A stretch of 53,006 nucleotides of DNA. Origin: Nostoc sp. KVJ20. GTDB lineage: Bacteria; Cyanobacteriota; Cyanobacteriia; Cyanobacteriales; Nostocaceae. The position numbers and the translations under genes are program-made. The stretch is taken from NCBI RefSeq assembly GCF_001712795.1, contig NZ_KV757591.1:1-53006 (forward strand). The letters are read 5' to 3'. Under the pieces are notes generated by a model, which saw only the letters and a list, made by a program, of their open reading frames with translations, made no database searches and was not told the DNA's origin. Numbering within the stretch: the stretch's first letter is position 1; each line of letters opens with the position of its first letter. This document shows, one piece after another, positions 35,349 to 43,714 of this stretch.

Positions 35349-35723
35349 TTATGCCCAATCCCGATAAACAGAAAGTTCATCTACCCTCATTTCAAAAGGT
35401 ATACCTTGACTTTCTGGGGGACAAACACGGATTTTCGCACTGCTGACAATTCCGTAGAGTAATGTCCCCATTGGCACAATTTTTTGTAAAATACGCCAAT
35501 TAGTAACCTGATCGGGACATTCAATTACCAATGTTAGAGCATTAGCATGGGTTGTCACATACCACCGGCAATCAGATAGAAGATTTTGAATCGTGCGATC
35601 GCAAGCGTCATAAAAGTATCTGCTAATAGAATACTCTAGTTGCTGCCGCAGTATAATATCCGCAGATGTCGGTTGCATAGGATGTGAGTCATCACCATTT
35701 AAGTAATACATCTTTCTAGCCAT
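35349..35723 (-). CDS. Conserved-looking hypothetical protein in the nif neighbourhood
   Basis: The 124-residue protein has no signal peptide and no recognised domain. It begins MARKMYYLNGDDSHPMQPTS and has a helix-rich first half (LRQQLEYSISRYFYDACDRT) followed by beta-like segments (TLVIECPDQV, LYGIVSSAKIRVCPP). It lies 18 bases after the SagB-like gene, in the same direction, so it probably belongs to the ankyrin-SagB operon. Confidence 0.65.
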   Translation of the reverse strand: MARKMYYLNGDDSHPMQPTSADIILRQQLEYSISRYFYDACDRTIQNLLSDCRWYVTTHANALTLVIECPDQVTNWRILQKIVPMGTLLYGIVSSAKIRVCPPESQGIPFEMRVDELSVYRDWA

Positions 35724-35741
35724 CTCTCTTTAGCTTCCTGC

Positions 35742-37028
35742 TTATATTCCAATCACCATTCCATAAAGTACATCTTTATTTGTTTCTAATAATTCTTGGG
35801 TTTCATCATCATAATAAGCACCAATTCCACTACACTGAATTCCCAAATAATTACTAGTTAAATAAAGTCTCTGTCCGAGAAAACCAGCTATTTGCATAGC
35901 AGTTTGATAATTTAAATAATCTGACACAAAAAATAAAGTTACAGCGCTATCTTTAGCAATAGCCTGATTAATACATAAGTAACCTGTCTTTTCACTAAAA
36001 TTACCTGTCTTAATCAGATTTGTTCCTTTATATAACCCAGGTGTCATTCCATTAACTCGATGCACCACTGAGTAAATTTCTATTTCTTCATAGTTTTCTG
36101 TCGGTATTGACTGTTGAAGTTGTTGCACTACATATAAATAATCTTCTTGAGAAATAGCCTCTTTCCGGAAACGTCTAATAGAACGTCTATCCCAAACAGT
36201 TTGATAAAATTTATCCTTGTCAAAATCAAATTGAGGATACTCTAATTTTTGCTGGCGACTCTTTTGTAGAGTAGTTGCTTGATAGGCATCTTCAATGAAT
36301 TGATTGGATTCAAAATAATCAGTACCACAGACAAAAGGAATTTTCAGCCTTAAGTGTCTGATTTTCTTGTCTTGTACTTCTCCTGACACCACACAAGCGG
36401 TGATAAACTCTTTATTCTCAAATCCCAAATCGGAATTGAGGGTAAGTTTATCAAAGTCAAAAATTAGTTGTATATCTCGTTTGTGGAGAAAAGCTGAAGC
36501 TGCGATCGCACCTAAATGGTGTCCGCTATCTAATAAGCAATATCTTATGCTTCTGTTTTGATATTTCCAGCTAGACCTATAATAAACACAACTAATTAAA
36601 AAGATGAATCCGTTGATACTTTTACCCGGTATAATATAACTCTCTAACCCATCATCAATTAATTCATAGATGAGAGTTAGACAATTATTCTCAACTTCTA
36701 GATGGTATATACCATTTACTATTCCCTCAATGCCGCGAACCTGTACGTAAACTTCTGTAGGATACAGAGCGCCTGCTGATGGATTCACCCGTAATTTGTA
36801 AGGGCCATCTTTATATACTTTTTCCAGGGTTATCGCACTGGTTAATGAGATAAAAGAATGAACAGGATTATTGAGATTTAATTTCACTCTCCGATAAAAC
36901 TTGGGATAAATTTTAAATGAAGATGGCTGTGTTGAAGCATCTACATAATTTGGATCAAGTTGTACCGATAAGTAAGAATGCTTGGTAGCGTTATGATAAG
37001 CTTTGCCCGATATCTGACTTGATGGCAT
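35742..37028 (-). CDS. SagB-type double nitroreductase-fold oxidoreductase
   Basis: The 428-residue protein resembles SagB/ThcOx-type FMN dehydrogenases: N-terminal YHNATKHSYLSVQLDPNY, the FMN/active-site segment YKLRVNPSAGALYPTEVYV (about 77-95), and a second, degenerate half starting DRRSIRRFRKEAIS (about 278-291). SagB enzymes oxidise azolines in peptide maturation, but no YcaO/SagC partner or precursor peptide is visible here. The start ATG overlaps the end of the ankyrin gene by 38 bases; the family-like N-terminus supports this start. Its role beside nif genes is unknown. Confidence 0.75.
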   Translation of the reverse strand: MPSSQISGKAYHNATKHSYLSVQLDPNYVDASTQPSSFKIYPKFYRRVKLNLNNPVHSFISLTSAITLEKVYKDGPYKLRVNPSAGALYPTEVYVQVRGIEGIVNGIYHLEVENNCLTLIYELIDDGLESYIIPGKSINGFIFLISCVYYRSSWKYQNRSIRYCLLDSGHHLGAIAASAFLHKRDIQLIFDFDKLTLNSDLGFENKEFITACVVSGEVQDKKIRHLRLKIPFVCGTDYFESNQFIEDAYQATTLQKSRQQKLEYPQFDFDKDKFYQTVWDRRSIRRFRKEAISQEDYLYVVQQLQQSIPTENYEEIEIYSVVHRVNGMTPGLYKGTNLIKTGNFSEKTGYLCINQAIAKDSAVTLFFVSDYLNYQTAMQIAGFLGQRLYLTSNYLGIQCSGIGAYYDDETQELLETNKDVLYGMVIGI

Positions 37029-37479
37029 TTTTAAGTAACCTTAAAACTTCTACGTTGCTAGCAAAATCTATCGCTTTATAATCGTCTAAGTTTTTTAAAT
37101 ATAAATTAGGATGGTGTTGCAAAAGTAACTTGACGACTTCTGTCTTTCCGGCTGATGCTGCGTACATTAAAACAGTTGCACCATTATCATTTTGATTATC
37201 AATGTTAATGTTGACAGCCAGCAGCAAATTAATTAAATCGTAGTGATTACCAAAACAAGCAAACCACAAAGCATTATTGCGATCGCTATTTCGAGCATTG
37301 ATATCCACACCTGCATCAATTAGTTCTTTGACGACTACATAAACTCCTTCTCTTGTAGCTTTCATCAAAGCTGTATCGCCATTTTCACCTGTCTGATTTA
37401 AATCACCAGGATGATAGCCTTTTTCTATTAGCCATTGGGTTGTTACGTCACTCAATTTTTGACTGTTGCTTCGATTCAT
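36991..37479 (-). CDS. Ankyrin-repeat protein
   Basis: The 162-residue protein consists of about four ankyrin repeats (NGDTALMKATREGVYVVVKE, RNNALWFACFGNHYDLINLL, NGATVLMYAASAGKTEVVKLL, YKAIDFASNVEVLRLL) with little else, so it is a protein-binding module. Its 3' end overlaps the SagB-like gene by 38 bases, suggesting translational coupling and perhaps a physical partnership. A 10-bp hairpin with loop AAT (37531-37553) lies 52-74 bases before its start. Confidence 0.85.
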   Translation of the reverse strand: MNRSNSQKLSDVTTQWLIEKGYHPGDLNQTGENGDTALMKATREGVYVVVKELIDAGVDINARNSDRNNALWFACFGNHYDLINLLLAVNINIDNQNDNGATVLMYAASAGKTEVVKLLLQHHPNLYLKNLDDYKAIDFASNVEVLRLLKNAIKSDIGQSLS

Positions 37480-37530
37480 AACTACTCCTCAGTTAACTTT
37501 TTTACTAATATAAATTTGCTTGGCAAATAG

Positions 37531-37553
37531 AATGGTGAGCAATGCTCACCATT
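37531..37553. terminator. 10-bp hairpin AATGGTGAGC/GCTCACCATT
   Basis: It is a perfect stem with loop AAT, followed by TTT on the plus strand and by CTATTT on the minus strand. It lies between the homocitrate synthase and ankyrin genes and could separate their transcripts or act as a leader attenuator. Confidence 0.5.
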
Positions 37554-37740
37554 TTTGCAAAAATGTTATTTAAATCATTTTAACTTACATATATGCTATC
37601 AATTTTATAAGTTTAAATTATGAATCATTTATAAAGAACAGCAAACATTCTTCTTAAAAAAGCTTGAAAAATAATGGAAAAGCAGTAATTTTTACAGTTT
37701 TCTTCCATAAGATAGATTAATAGCAGATATAGATGGATTT

Positions 37741-37773
37741 AGATCCCCTACTTCTTCAAGAAGTCGGGGATCT
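37741..37773. terminator. Hairpin downstream of the homocitrate synthase gene
   Basis: AGATCCCC and ACTTC pair with GAAGT and GGGGATCT, one mismatch between the two stems. It begins 34 bases after the synthase stop on the minus strand. The same sequence type recurs widely in Nostoc genomes, so it may be a mobile terminator-like repeat. The rest of 37480-37806 is AT-rich with no gene. Confidence 0.55.
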
Positions 37774-37806
37774 GCACTTGGAGATTAAGTGCGTATATTT
37801 TAATAT

Positions 37807-38946
37807 TTACTGGCAATGATAAGAATATAAAATATTGTCTACATCTTCGATGGTAAGACTTTGTTTATCAGCTAAAGCTTTCAACCTATGAGTAATATCT
37901 TTAAGCTGGGATAAATTAAAGGAAAGTCCTAATTCATTAGCTCGGTGATTAATCGCTTGTTTACCAGCTAATTTATGATTGATTAAAATTGAGCGAGTTA
38001 CACCAAAACTCCGGGGGTTAATAGCTTCATAAGTCTCAGAACTATTGAGCATAGCTTTAGTATGAATACCAGCTTTATGACTAAAAGCACTCTCCCCAAA
38101 AATACAGTGATTAAAAGGAATAGAAATTCCAACTTTTCTCGCAACTAATTCATGCAAGTAAGCCAGTTCTTCCAAGCGATATTTACACTTAATCTGCTCC
38201 GGATTTGCAGCATATAACCTAGCGATAAATCCGGCTAGTGAGGTAATACCATTGCGTTCACCAATACCAAGCACACAAGTATCGATATGAGTTGCTCCTG
38301 CTTCCAGTGCTGTATAACTGTTAGCATTTGCACATTCTGTATCATTATGACCATGAAACTCAATATCTAAATTGGTGAATTGGCGCAAAGTCTTCACTAA
38401 TTCAAATACTTGCATTGGGGTACTAATTCCTACTGTATCGGCAATTCCTATGCGTTTGACAACTCCTAATTTCTCAATCGCCGAGTAAATTTTTATTAAA
38501 TCTTCTGTGGAAGTGCGTGACGAATCCTCAGCAGAAAAACGTAACTCAATATTGGGAGCTTGCTGATGAATAAAAGTTAAGACTTCCGATGCTAAATCAA
38601 TAATTTGATTAATATTTTTACCATGACTGAACTGACGCATCAAAGAAGAACTACCTATAGTTAAATTAATCCCAGCTACACCTGTAGCTAAAGCAACTTT
38701 AGCATCTTCTAAGTGACAGCGAATGTGAGTTAAGATTTTGGAAGGTAATCCTAACCCAGCCAATCGTTCACAGTCTTGTCTAGATTGAGGTGAAGCAATT
38801 GGTGAAGTTAGCTCTATATATTCAACTCCAAATGCACCAAGCGCCTCAGCAATTTCGACTTTATCATCTGAGGAAAAATTGGCTTTTATAAATTGTTCAC
38901 CTTCACGGAGAGTACTTTCTACAATTGCAAATTCAGATAGCGACAT
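37807..38946 (-). CDS. Homocitrate synthase of the Lys20-like type, likely NifV function
   Basis: The 379-residue protein has a DRE-TIM metallolyase fold: FAIVESTLREGEQFIKANF, EYIELTSPIASPQSRQDCE, ILTHIRCHLEDAKVAL, VKRIGIADTVG, DIEFHGHNDTECANANSYTA and GERNGITSLAG, ending in LTIEDVDNILYSYH. These follow the yeast/Thermus Lys20 homocitrate synthase closely, as I recall it, rather than the usual bacterial NifV opening (DTTLRDGEQ). It should condense acetyl-CoA and 2-oxoglutarate to homocitrate, the organic ligand of FeMo-co. The location inside the nif region supports this job. Confidence 0.85.
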   Translation of the reverse strand: MSLSEFAIVESTLREGEQFIKANFSSDDKVEIAEALGAFGVEYIELTSPIASPQSRQDCERLAGLGLPSKILTHIRCHLEDAKVALATGVAGINLTIGSSSLMRQFSHGKNINQIIDLASEVLTFIHQQAPNIELRFSAEDSSRTSTEDLIKIYSAIEKLGVVKRIGIADTVGISTPMQVFELVKTLRQFTNLDIEFHGHNDTECANANSYTALEAGATHIDTCVLGIGERNGITSLAGFIARLYAANPEQIKCKYRLEELAYLHELVARKVGISIPFNHCIFGESAFSHKAGIHTKAMLNSSETYEAINPRSFGVTRSILINHKLAGKQAINHRANELGLSFNLSQLKDITHRLKALADKQSLTIEDVDNILYSYHCQ

Positions 38947-39366
38947 CGAGCAATCCTTGTGTTAATTATTGCTAAGGATATTTACTTGTTAATTTTTATA
39001 TTAACAGATTTACATAATCGAGAAATAATTACTTTGGCTGATTATTGGGGACTGGCTATAGTATCAATTATAAGATAGCGATCGCTTGTATCCATCGCTT
39101 CTAAAATCTGTTTCCTAGGAACTGAATCATAATAATAACAGCTATACTAATATTGATAATAAGATCCATCAATATTAGTTTTGTTTAAATTGTTTTATTT
39201 TATGCTTTGCAGTAAATGACCACGCATTTTTGTAATACTCGTCAAGTAGAGGCATCAACATTAGATAAATGATAATTATTTCAAAAATATTAAGATATCT
39301 TAAAGAAAGCTAGTTTTAAAATCAAAGCTTGCTACTTTACTATAGTTAAGTTTGGTAAGTAAAAAC
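38947..39366. other. Divergent intergenic region between homocitrate synthase and mop
   Basis: The 420 AT-rich bases have no gene. They must hold two divergent promoters. One HIP1-type GCGATCGC occurs near 39079. No NtcA-type GTA-N8-TAC site was identified with confidence. Confidence 0.5.
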
Positions 39367-39576
39367 ATGGAAATTAGCGCTCGTAATTCTCTTAAGGGTA
39401 CTGTCAAACAAGTTGTACATGGTTCAGTTAATACTGAGATAACTTTAGAACTAGCACCAGGAGTAGAGCTAGTGTCAATCATCACAAAATCATCGGCAGA
39501 AAAGCTAGGGCTTGCAGAAGGGAAACAAGCTTATGCCGTAATTAAAGCATCAGATGTAATAGTTGCTGTTGATTGA
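39367..39576 (+). CDS. mop: Molybdopterin/molybdate-binding protein Mop (TOBE domain)
   Basis: The 69-residue protein is one TOBE/Mop domain: MEISARNSLKGTVKQVVHGS, NTEITLELAPGVELVSIIT and KQAYAVIKASDVIVAV. Molbindins form hexamers that store molybdate in the cytoplasm (family knowledge). Placing it in the nif cluster points to Mo supply for FeMo-co. ATG 39367 gives the standard N-terminus; an in-frame TTG at 39352 adds five residues not expected. It is the only plus-strand gene among the surrounding nif genes. Confidence 0.9.
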   Translation: MEISARNSLKGTVKQVVHGSVNTEITLELAPGVELVSIITKSSAEKLGLAEGKQAYAVIKASDVIVAVD

Positions 39577-39626
39577 AAAATAGAGTGGCTTGTAGAGTAA
39601 GCCACTCTATTTTTAATATCCAAATG

Positions 39627-39887
39627 TTAATTAATTGTATTATCAACAATACGAACGTAAATGGCGCGAACACTTCCTATATCTAGTGCCAAATCTGTGT
39701 TTCCAATTGTGATAATCAAAGAGGGTAAGTTTTGTTTTAAAGTGATAGTAGCCCCTGATATTATTCCCATTGATATAAGTTGGCTTAAGATTTTTTTATC
39801 CTGACTTTTACAGAAAGTGACGATTCCTTGCTCTCCTATTCTTAATAATTCTAATGAACAGCCAGTTACACTAAAACGAGTAAACAT
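39627..39887 (-). CDS. FeoA-domain protein
   Basis: The 86-residue protein is an SH3-like FeoA domain: LRIGEQGIVTFCKSQDKKIL, LISMGIISGATITL and LALDIGSVRAIYVR. FeoA partners FeoB in ferrous iron uptake, but here no feoB is present and the gene sits between mop and fdxH on the fdxH strand. A stand-alone FeoA in nif clusters probably serves iron handling for nitrogenase (inference). Confidence 0.86.
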   Translation of the reverse strand: MFTRFSVTGCSLELLRIGEQGIVTFCKSQDKKILSQLISMGIISGATITLKQNLPSLIITIGNTDLALDIGSVRAIYVRIVDNTIN

Positions 39888-39990
39888 TTTAATTATAAAT
39901 TAGGAATTGGGAAGGGAAGAAGGAAGTATATTTTCATCCTTCATCCTTCATTTTTCTTTGGTCGCTAAAGGCAGCAACCAAAGTAATACT

Positions 39991-40290
39991 TTATACGAGA
40001 TACGCTTCTTGATGTGTTTTGATTGTGCAATTAGAACGAGGATAAGTTACACAAAGTAGAGCGTATCCTTTAGAAACCTGATCGTCATCTAAAAAATTTT
40101 GATCGTCTTGATTCACTTCACCTTCGACAACTTTACCAACACAGCTAGAGCAGGAACCTGCATGACATGAAAAGGGCAACTCAATACCATTTTCTTCTGC
40201 TGCTTCCAAGATTGTCGTTTCTTCGTCAACTTCAATTGTGGTGTCGATGTCTTCTTTTTTGTTGATTAATCTAACTTGGTAGGAAGCCAT
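39991..40290 (-). CDS. fdxH: Heterocyst-type [2Fe-2S] ferredoxin
   Basis: The 99-residue protein starts [20 protein letters not shown] and has the plant-type cluster motif [12 protein letters not shown] (C-x4-C-x2-C) with the fourth Cys in ALLCVTYP. The ending [13 protein letters not shown] and lysines in the N-terminal loop are those of FdxH, the heterocyst electron donor to nitrogenase reductase. ATG 40290 is taken as start; an extension to 40347 would add 19 residues foreign to the family. Downstream of hesB on the same strand. Confidence 0.95.
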   Translation of the reverse strand: MASYQVRLINKKEDIDTTIEVDEETTILEAAEENGIELPFSCHAGSCSSCVGKVVEGEVNQDDQNFLDDDQVSKGYALLCVTYPRSNCTIKTHQEAYLV

Positions 40291-40524
40291 TTTCCGATTC
40301 TCCTCAAACGTTATACAGTTGGTGTAATTTCTGAAGTTTTTGAGCAACCTATCCTACTTTTTGCTTCCCTTCTTCTTACAGAGATACTAAGTTTAGTCGG
40401 CTTCTCTATATGGGTAAGGGATACAATGCGAACTAGAAGCTACCTCAAGAGCATTGAAACTCTGCGGAGTGTGTCTATGAAAAATCTCTACAATTGACTT
40501 AGCACTAACGAAATGATATTAGCT

Positions 40525-40896
40525 TTAGCTGCAAGGTACACCAGTAGGCGTACCGTCGTCTGTTTTGAAGGATTTTCCACAACCGCAGGTATCAGTTGCA
40601 TTGGGGTTGATGAATTTAAAACCGCTTTCCATCACTCCCTCAACGAAGTCAACAATAACTCCATCTAATAAGGGCGCACTTTTGGCATCAACGTAAACTA
40701 GCACTTTGCCTTGCTGGCTTACCAAATCATCTGGTTGGGGCTTGCTGGTGATATCGATCGCATATTCGTAGCCACTGCAACCACCATCTCTTACCGAGAT
40801 GCGGACACCTTTAGTTGCGCCATTAGCGTCGGGTGCTGAACCTTTGAGGAATGCCCGCAGATGGAATTCTGCTTTTTCTGATAAGATAACGGCCAT
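40525..40896 (-). CDS. hesB: A-type iron-sulfur assembly protein HesB
   Basis: The 123-residue protein belongs to the HesB/IscA family: ILSEKAEFHLRAFL, GVRISVRDGGCSGYEYAIDI (first Cys), DGVIVDFVEGVMESGFKFINP and TDTCGCGKSF (C-x-C). It assembles or carries Fe-S clusters for nitrogenase maturation. It follows hesA after a gap containing TTGTCATTTGTC-type repeats and precedes fdxH, the order found in Anabaena nif clusters. Confidence 0.95.
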   Translation of the reverse strand: MAVILSEKAEFHLRAFLKGSAPDANGATKGVRISVRDGGCSGYEYAIDITSKPQPDDLVSQQGKVLVYVDAKSAPLLDGVIVDFVEGVMESGFKFINPNATDTCGCGKSFKTDDGTPTGVPCS

Positions 40897-41020
40897 GAAG
40901 TCTCCTGATTTGTAGCGATTAGTTGTTCTGATTTCAGGTGGGGGTTGTCATTTGTCAGTTGTTATTTGTCCTTTGTTATTCACTAATACTTCGGCTTCGC
41001 TCAGTACAAGTGACCAATGA

Positions 41021-41827
41021 CTAATGACTATTCTGTGTAATACCTGTGGGTTCCATCGAATTAGCTTGTGCGTGTCTCCAAGGCGCACTATTGCCGCATA
41101 CTGGACAAGAGCGATCGCGGTGAGAACGGCGTTTAGCAAATTCCATCCGATTTAGGTCGATTGTCAGCAATTGCGATAATAGAGGCTGACTAAACCCGGT
41201 GATCAACTTGATAGCTTCCAGTGCTGTTAGACAAGCTAGGGTTCCAGAAACAGCGCCTAGAACTGAAAAGCCGCGCTGATCCCAATCAGGCTTTTCTGGA
41301 AACAGACAGGATAAACAAGGAGTCACACCAGGAATAATCGTTGTTAGGTAAGCCTCCATCCCATTCATTGCAGCTTCCACCATTGGCTTGCGCGATCGCA
41401 CACAGGCTTCATTTAACAAATTGCGCTCTGTAAAATTGTGGGCGCAATCAAGAGCCATATCAGCAGATTGCACTAACGAATCTACATTTTCCGGGGTGAT
41501 GTAATCATGAACAATTTCCACTTGGACATCAGGATTAATCGCATCCAGAGTTTCTTTAGCTTTGAATACCCTTGGCTTACCTACCCAATCATCAGTCATG
41601 AGAACCTGACGATTCATATCATCTAGCCGCAAGTCACCACCCCGGACTAGGATTAGCCGCCCAACGCCCGCTACTGCTAAGTAAAGCGCCGCTGTACCGC
41701 CTAATCCTCCCACACCTGTAACCAAAACTGTCGCTGACTTTAGGCGTTTCTGTGCTGTTTCGCCAAAATTTGGAAGCATCATTTGGCGACGATAGCGTTC
41801 TAATTCGGTAGGCGTTAGGTTAACCAA
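41021..41827 (-). CDS. hesA: HesA, ThiF/MoeB-type adenylyltransferase-like protein
   Basis: The 268-residue protein has the E1-like fold: RYRRQMMLPNFGETAQ, nucleotide loop VTGVGGLGGTAALYLA, RGGDLRLDDMNRQ, a zinc-type Cys pair PCLSCLFP and a C-terminal CPVCG. HesA is linked to nitrogenase metallocluster maturation in heterocystous cyanobacteria. The stop codon and last residues come from an intergenic AATGACTAATGACTA repeat that has become part of the coding end. It is 10 bases downstream of nifW. Confidence 0.94.
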   Translation of the reverse strand: MVNLTPTELERYRRQMMLPNFGETAQKRLKSATVLVTGVGGLGGTAALYLAVAGVGRLILVRGGDLRLDDMNRQVLMTDDWVGKPRVFKAKETLDAINPDVQVEIVHDYITPENVDSLVQSADMALDCAHNFTERNLLNEACVRSRKPMVEAAMNGMEAYLTTIIPGVTPCLSCLFPEKPDWDQRGFSVLGAVSGTLACLTALEAIKLITGFSQPLLSQLLTIDLNRMEFAKRRSHRDRSCPVCGNSAPWRHAQANSMEPTGITQNSH

Positions 41828-41837
41828 TTTATACCTC

Positions 41838-42155
41838 CTAATCAGAAGTGATTTCTGTCAGTGTGACTACATTTTTCGGCTTGTCGTTAAACACTTTGAA
41901 CAGCTTTTGTTCATAAGCTGTCGATTCGATAAATAGCTGATAAGCTTTTTGCAAAGCCAAAGAATATTGATTTAGTCTCTCTTCTTGACTCAAGTCAGGA
42001 GAATTATCATCAATTTCCTGCATGTGTTGAGAAAACTTTTTCAGAATATGTAGACGATGTACATTTACAACTTCTAAGTCGTAGGACATATTAAAGAATT
42101 GAAAAAATTCTTCTGCATCTACGAGCTTCTTGAATTCATCAATAGTTCCAGTCAT
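41838..42155 (-). CDS. nifW: Nitrogenase-stabilising protein NifW
   Basis: The 105-residue protein fits NifW: FKKLVDAEEFFQFFNMSYD, VHRLHILKKFSQHM and AYQLFIESTAYEQKLFKVF. NifW protects the MoFe protein, particularly from oxygen damage (family knowledge). It overlaps the upstream CCE_0567-type gene by 4 bases, giving coupled translation. Confidence 0.95.
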   Translation of the reverse strand: MTGTIDEFKKLVDAEEFFQFFNMSYDLEVVNVHRLHILKKFSQHMQEIDDNSPDLSQEERLNQYSLALQKAYQLFIESTAYEQKLFKVFNDKPKNVVTLTEITSD

Positions 42156-42382
42156 TTAGCATTCTCCAATTGTTTAAGATGTTGCTTAAGTTCATCTAAC
42201 TGGCGATAGATTTCATAAGTTGCGGCGGCAACATCCATTAGTTGTTTGTAATCTGTTGGCAGACCTTCAGCTAAATCATGCAGATCCATTTTCATTTGAC
42301 CTGCTTTACTGTTGAGGCGTCTGATTTTTGCTTGTAGTTCCTCAATACTCGTTTCTTCTGCTTGCACAATCAGCCACTCCAC
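42152..42382 (-). CDS. Small coiled-coil nif-associated metalloprotein, CCE_0567 type
   Basis: The 76-residue helical protein contains EELQAKIRRLNSKAGQMKMD, LAEGLPTDYKQLMDVAA and ATYEIYRQLDELKQHLKQLE. It matches the CCE_0567-like family encoded next to nifX-DUF269 in cyanobacteria, described as a metal-binding four-helix assembly. Start is GTG at 42382. Exact role in nitrogen fixation unknown. Confidence 0.85.
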   Translation of the reverse strand: MEWLIVQAEETSIEELQAKIRRLNSKAGQMKMDLHDLAEGLPTDYKQLMDVAAATYEIYRQLDELKQHLKQLENAK

Positions 42383-42525
42383 ATTGGATTTTGGACTTCG
42401 GCTACGCTCAGTCGAACGATTTTAAATTTTAGATTTTGGATTGGATGATATTGTTTTAATCAAATGGTGAAGAAGCTAATGATTAAAACTTGAATCCAAA
42501 ATCCAAAATCCAAAATCTAAAATTG

Positions 42526-43002
42526 TTAGATTTTTCCAACTTCAGGAAAACGTTTCGCCAAATCAAGACCTTTTTTGACGTAGTTTTCTCCCTCTTCTGC
42601 TAATTTCTCTACTGAGTCAAAGCCAAAGCGATGGGCATCTCGCAGGGTTTTCACGGTTAGCAAAAGACGACCAGAAAAGACTAGCGCCCAGCCAAATCCT
42701 TCATGGCTCAAATCAACTACAACCTGGGATATTAAACCTGTTTCTTGTTCAATCCCAGCCGCTACAGCCCGAAAAAATGCCATAATCCGGGCTTGAGTTA
42801 CCGGATCAACTTCGCCCTCAACGGAGATTTCCCGTTTCTTTTGTTTGGTGACAATAAAGGGTTTGAGAATCAACTCATCCGACCAAGTACGATAAACTCC
42901 ATAACTGTCTTGACCACGGATTTGTTTGATTAATACCTTAAGAAAAGGTGAGTTCAAGACTTCAGTTGTAGCGGTTCCGTTCACACTGTTATTTGCGGTC
43001 AT
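42526..43002 (-). CDS. NifX-associated nitrogen fixation protein (DUF269)
   Basis: The 158-residue protein contains SPFLKVLIKQIRGQDSYGVY, TWSDELILKPFIV and EGFGWALVFSGRLLLTVKTL, the DUF269 pattern. It starts 4 bases inside the end of nifX (ATGA overlap). The family always accompanies nifX; a role in FeMo-co trafficking is presumed but unproven. The gap behind it (42383-42525) contains AAAATCCAAAATCC repeats. Confidence 0.92.
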   Translation of the reverse strand: MTANNSVNGTATTEVLNSPFLKVLIKQIRGQDSYGVYRTWSDELILKPFIVTKQKKREISVEGEVDPVTQARIMAFFRAVAAGIEQETGLISQVVVDLSHEGFGWALVFSGRLLLTVKTLRDAHRFGFDSVEKLAEEGENYVKKGLDLAKRFPEVGKI

Positions 43003-43412
43003 ACTGTTGCTTCGTCTTCAATTTCATCAGCAAAGTTTGTGGTTTTGGGCTGCAAAGCTTTACGCAACCAAGGTGGAGGATTACCTTTGAGGGTTTTCAC
43101 TAGCTTATTTAGCACTTCACTAATTTCTTCTTCTTCCGATCGCGCCTTCACTGGGGTGACACCTTTCTTGATTAACCGAGCGGCGGCACTACCACCAATT
43201 GCTGTTACGTAAATAATCGTACAGTCGCCTATTGACTCAAGTTTTGGGGTGATTTTGTCTTCGTTACCATCTTCTTTGAGTTCACCTTCAAAGGTGAGGG
43301 TTTCTACGAAGTGATATCCCTCATCGGTAATTTCGTAAACATCAATCATTTTTGCCCATCCGAAGTGAGCATTAATATGAACTCGGTCGCTCGTCGTGAA
43401 GGCTATTTTCAT
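42999..43412 (-). CDS. nifX: Nitrogenase cofactor carrier NifX
   Basis: The 137-residue protein is a full-length NifX: MKIAFTTSDRVHINAHFGWA, YEITDEGYHFVETL, CTIIYVTAIGGSAAARLIKK and KGNPPPWLRKAL. It binds the NifB cofactor or VK cluster between NifB and NifEN. A repeat-filled gap (43413-43714) separates it from nifN, so it may be expressed from a processed transcript or its own promoter. Confidence 0.95.
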   Translation of the reverse strand: MKIAFTTSDRVHINAHFGWAKMIDVYEITDEGYHFVETLTFEGELKEDGNEDKITPKLESIGDCTIIYVTAIGGSAAARLIKKGVTPVKARSEEEEISEVLNKLVKTLKGNPPPWLRKALQPKTTNFADEIEDEATV

Positions 43413-43451
43413 TGTAATTCTCCTCTCTAAAGTTTTGAATTTTGAAGCAAT

Positions 43452-43694
43452 ACGGTTCAGTTAGTGATATTTAGCCTCGGAAGATCCCCCTTGAAAAGCT
43501 ACGATATACAAATCTGAAATAGCTGATTAACCAAGGTTTTACCCCACCCTAACCCTCCCCTTATAAAGGGGAGGGAACTAGATTTGATTTATTGTTTCCC
43601 CCTTTTATAAGGGGGGATTAAGGGGGGTAATTCGACTTGTATATACACGCCTTAAAAAGGAGGGTTAGGGAGGATCAACTCTTAACTGAACTGT
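43452..43694. repeat. MITE-like element between nifN and nifX
   Basis: The ends ACGGTTCAGTTA (43452-43463) and TTAACTGAACTGT (43682-43694) are inverted repeats, resembling the GTTCGGTTAAGG ends at 29713. Nested inside is copy 2 of the GTATACAC-type repeat (43503-43649). No coding capacity. Confidence 0.65.
43503..43649. repeat. GTATACAC-ended dispersed repeat, copy 2 (inverted)
   Basis: In the opposite orientation to copies 1 and 3: AAATAGCTGATTAACCAAGG and TTTTACCCCACCCTAACCCT, then AAGGGGGGTAATTCGACTTG. It is nested in the element 43452-43694. Confidence 0.72.
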
Positions 43695-43714
43695 TTTGAA
43701 TTTCAAGTGTGAAT

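Noticed and set aside
37741..37773. Riboswitch or structured RNA before the ankyrin operon
   Set aside because: It is a simple hairpin repeat of a type common in Nostoc; no complex conserved fold is visible.
40291..40347. Longer FdxH start at 40347
   Set aside because: The extension is foreign to plant-type ferredoxins; ATG 40290 gives the expected 99 residues.
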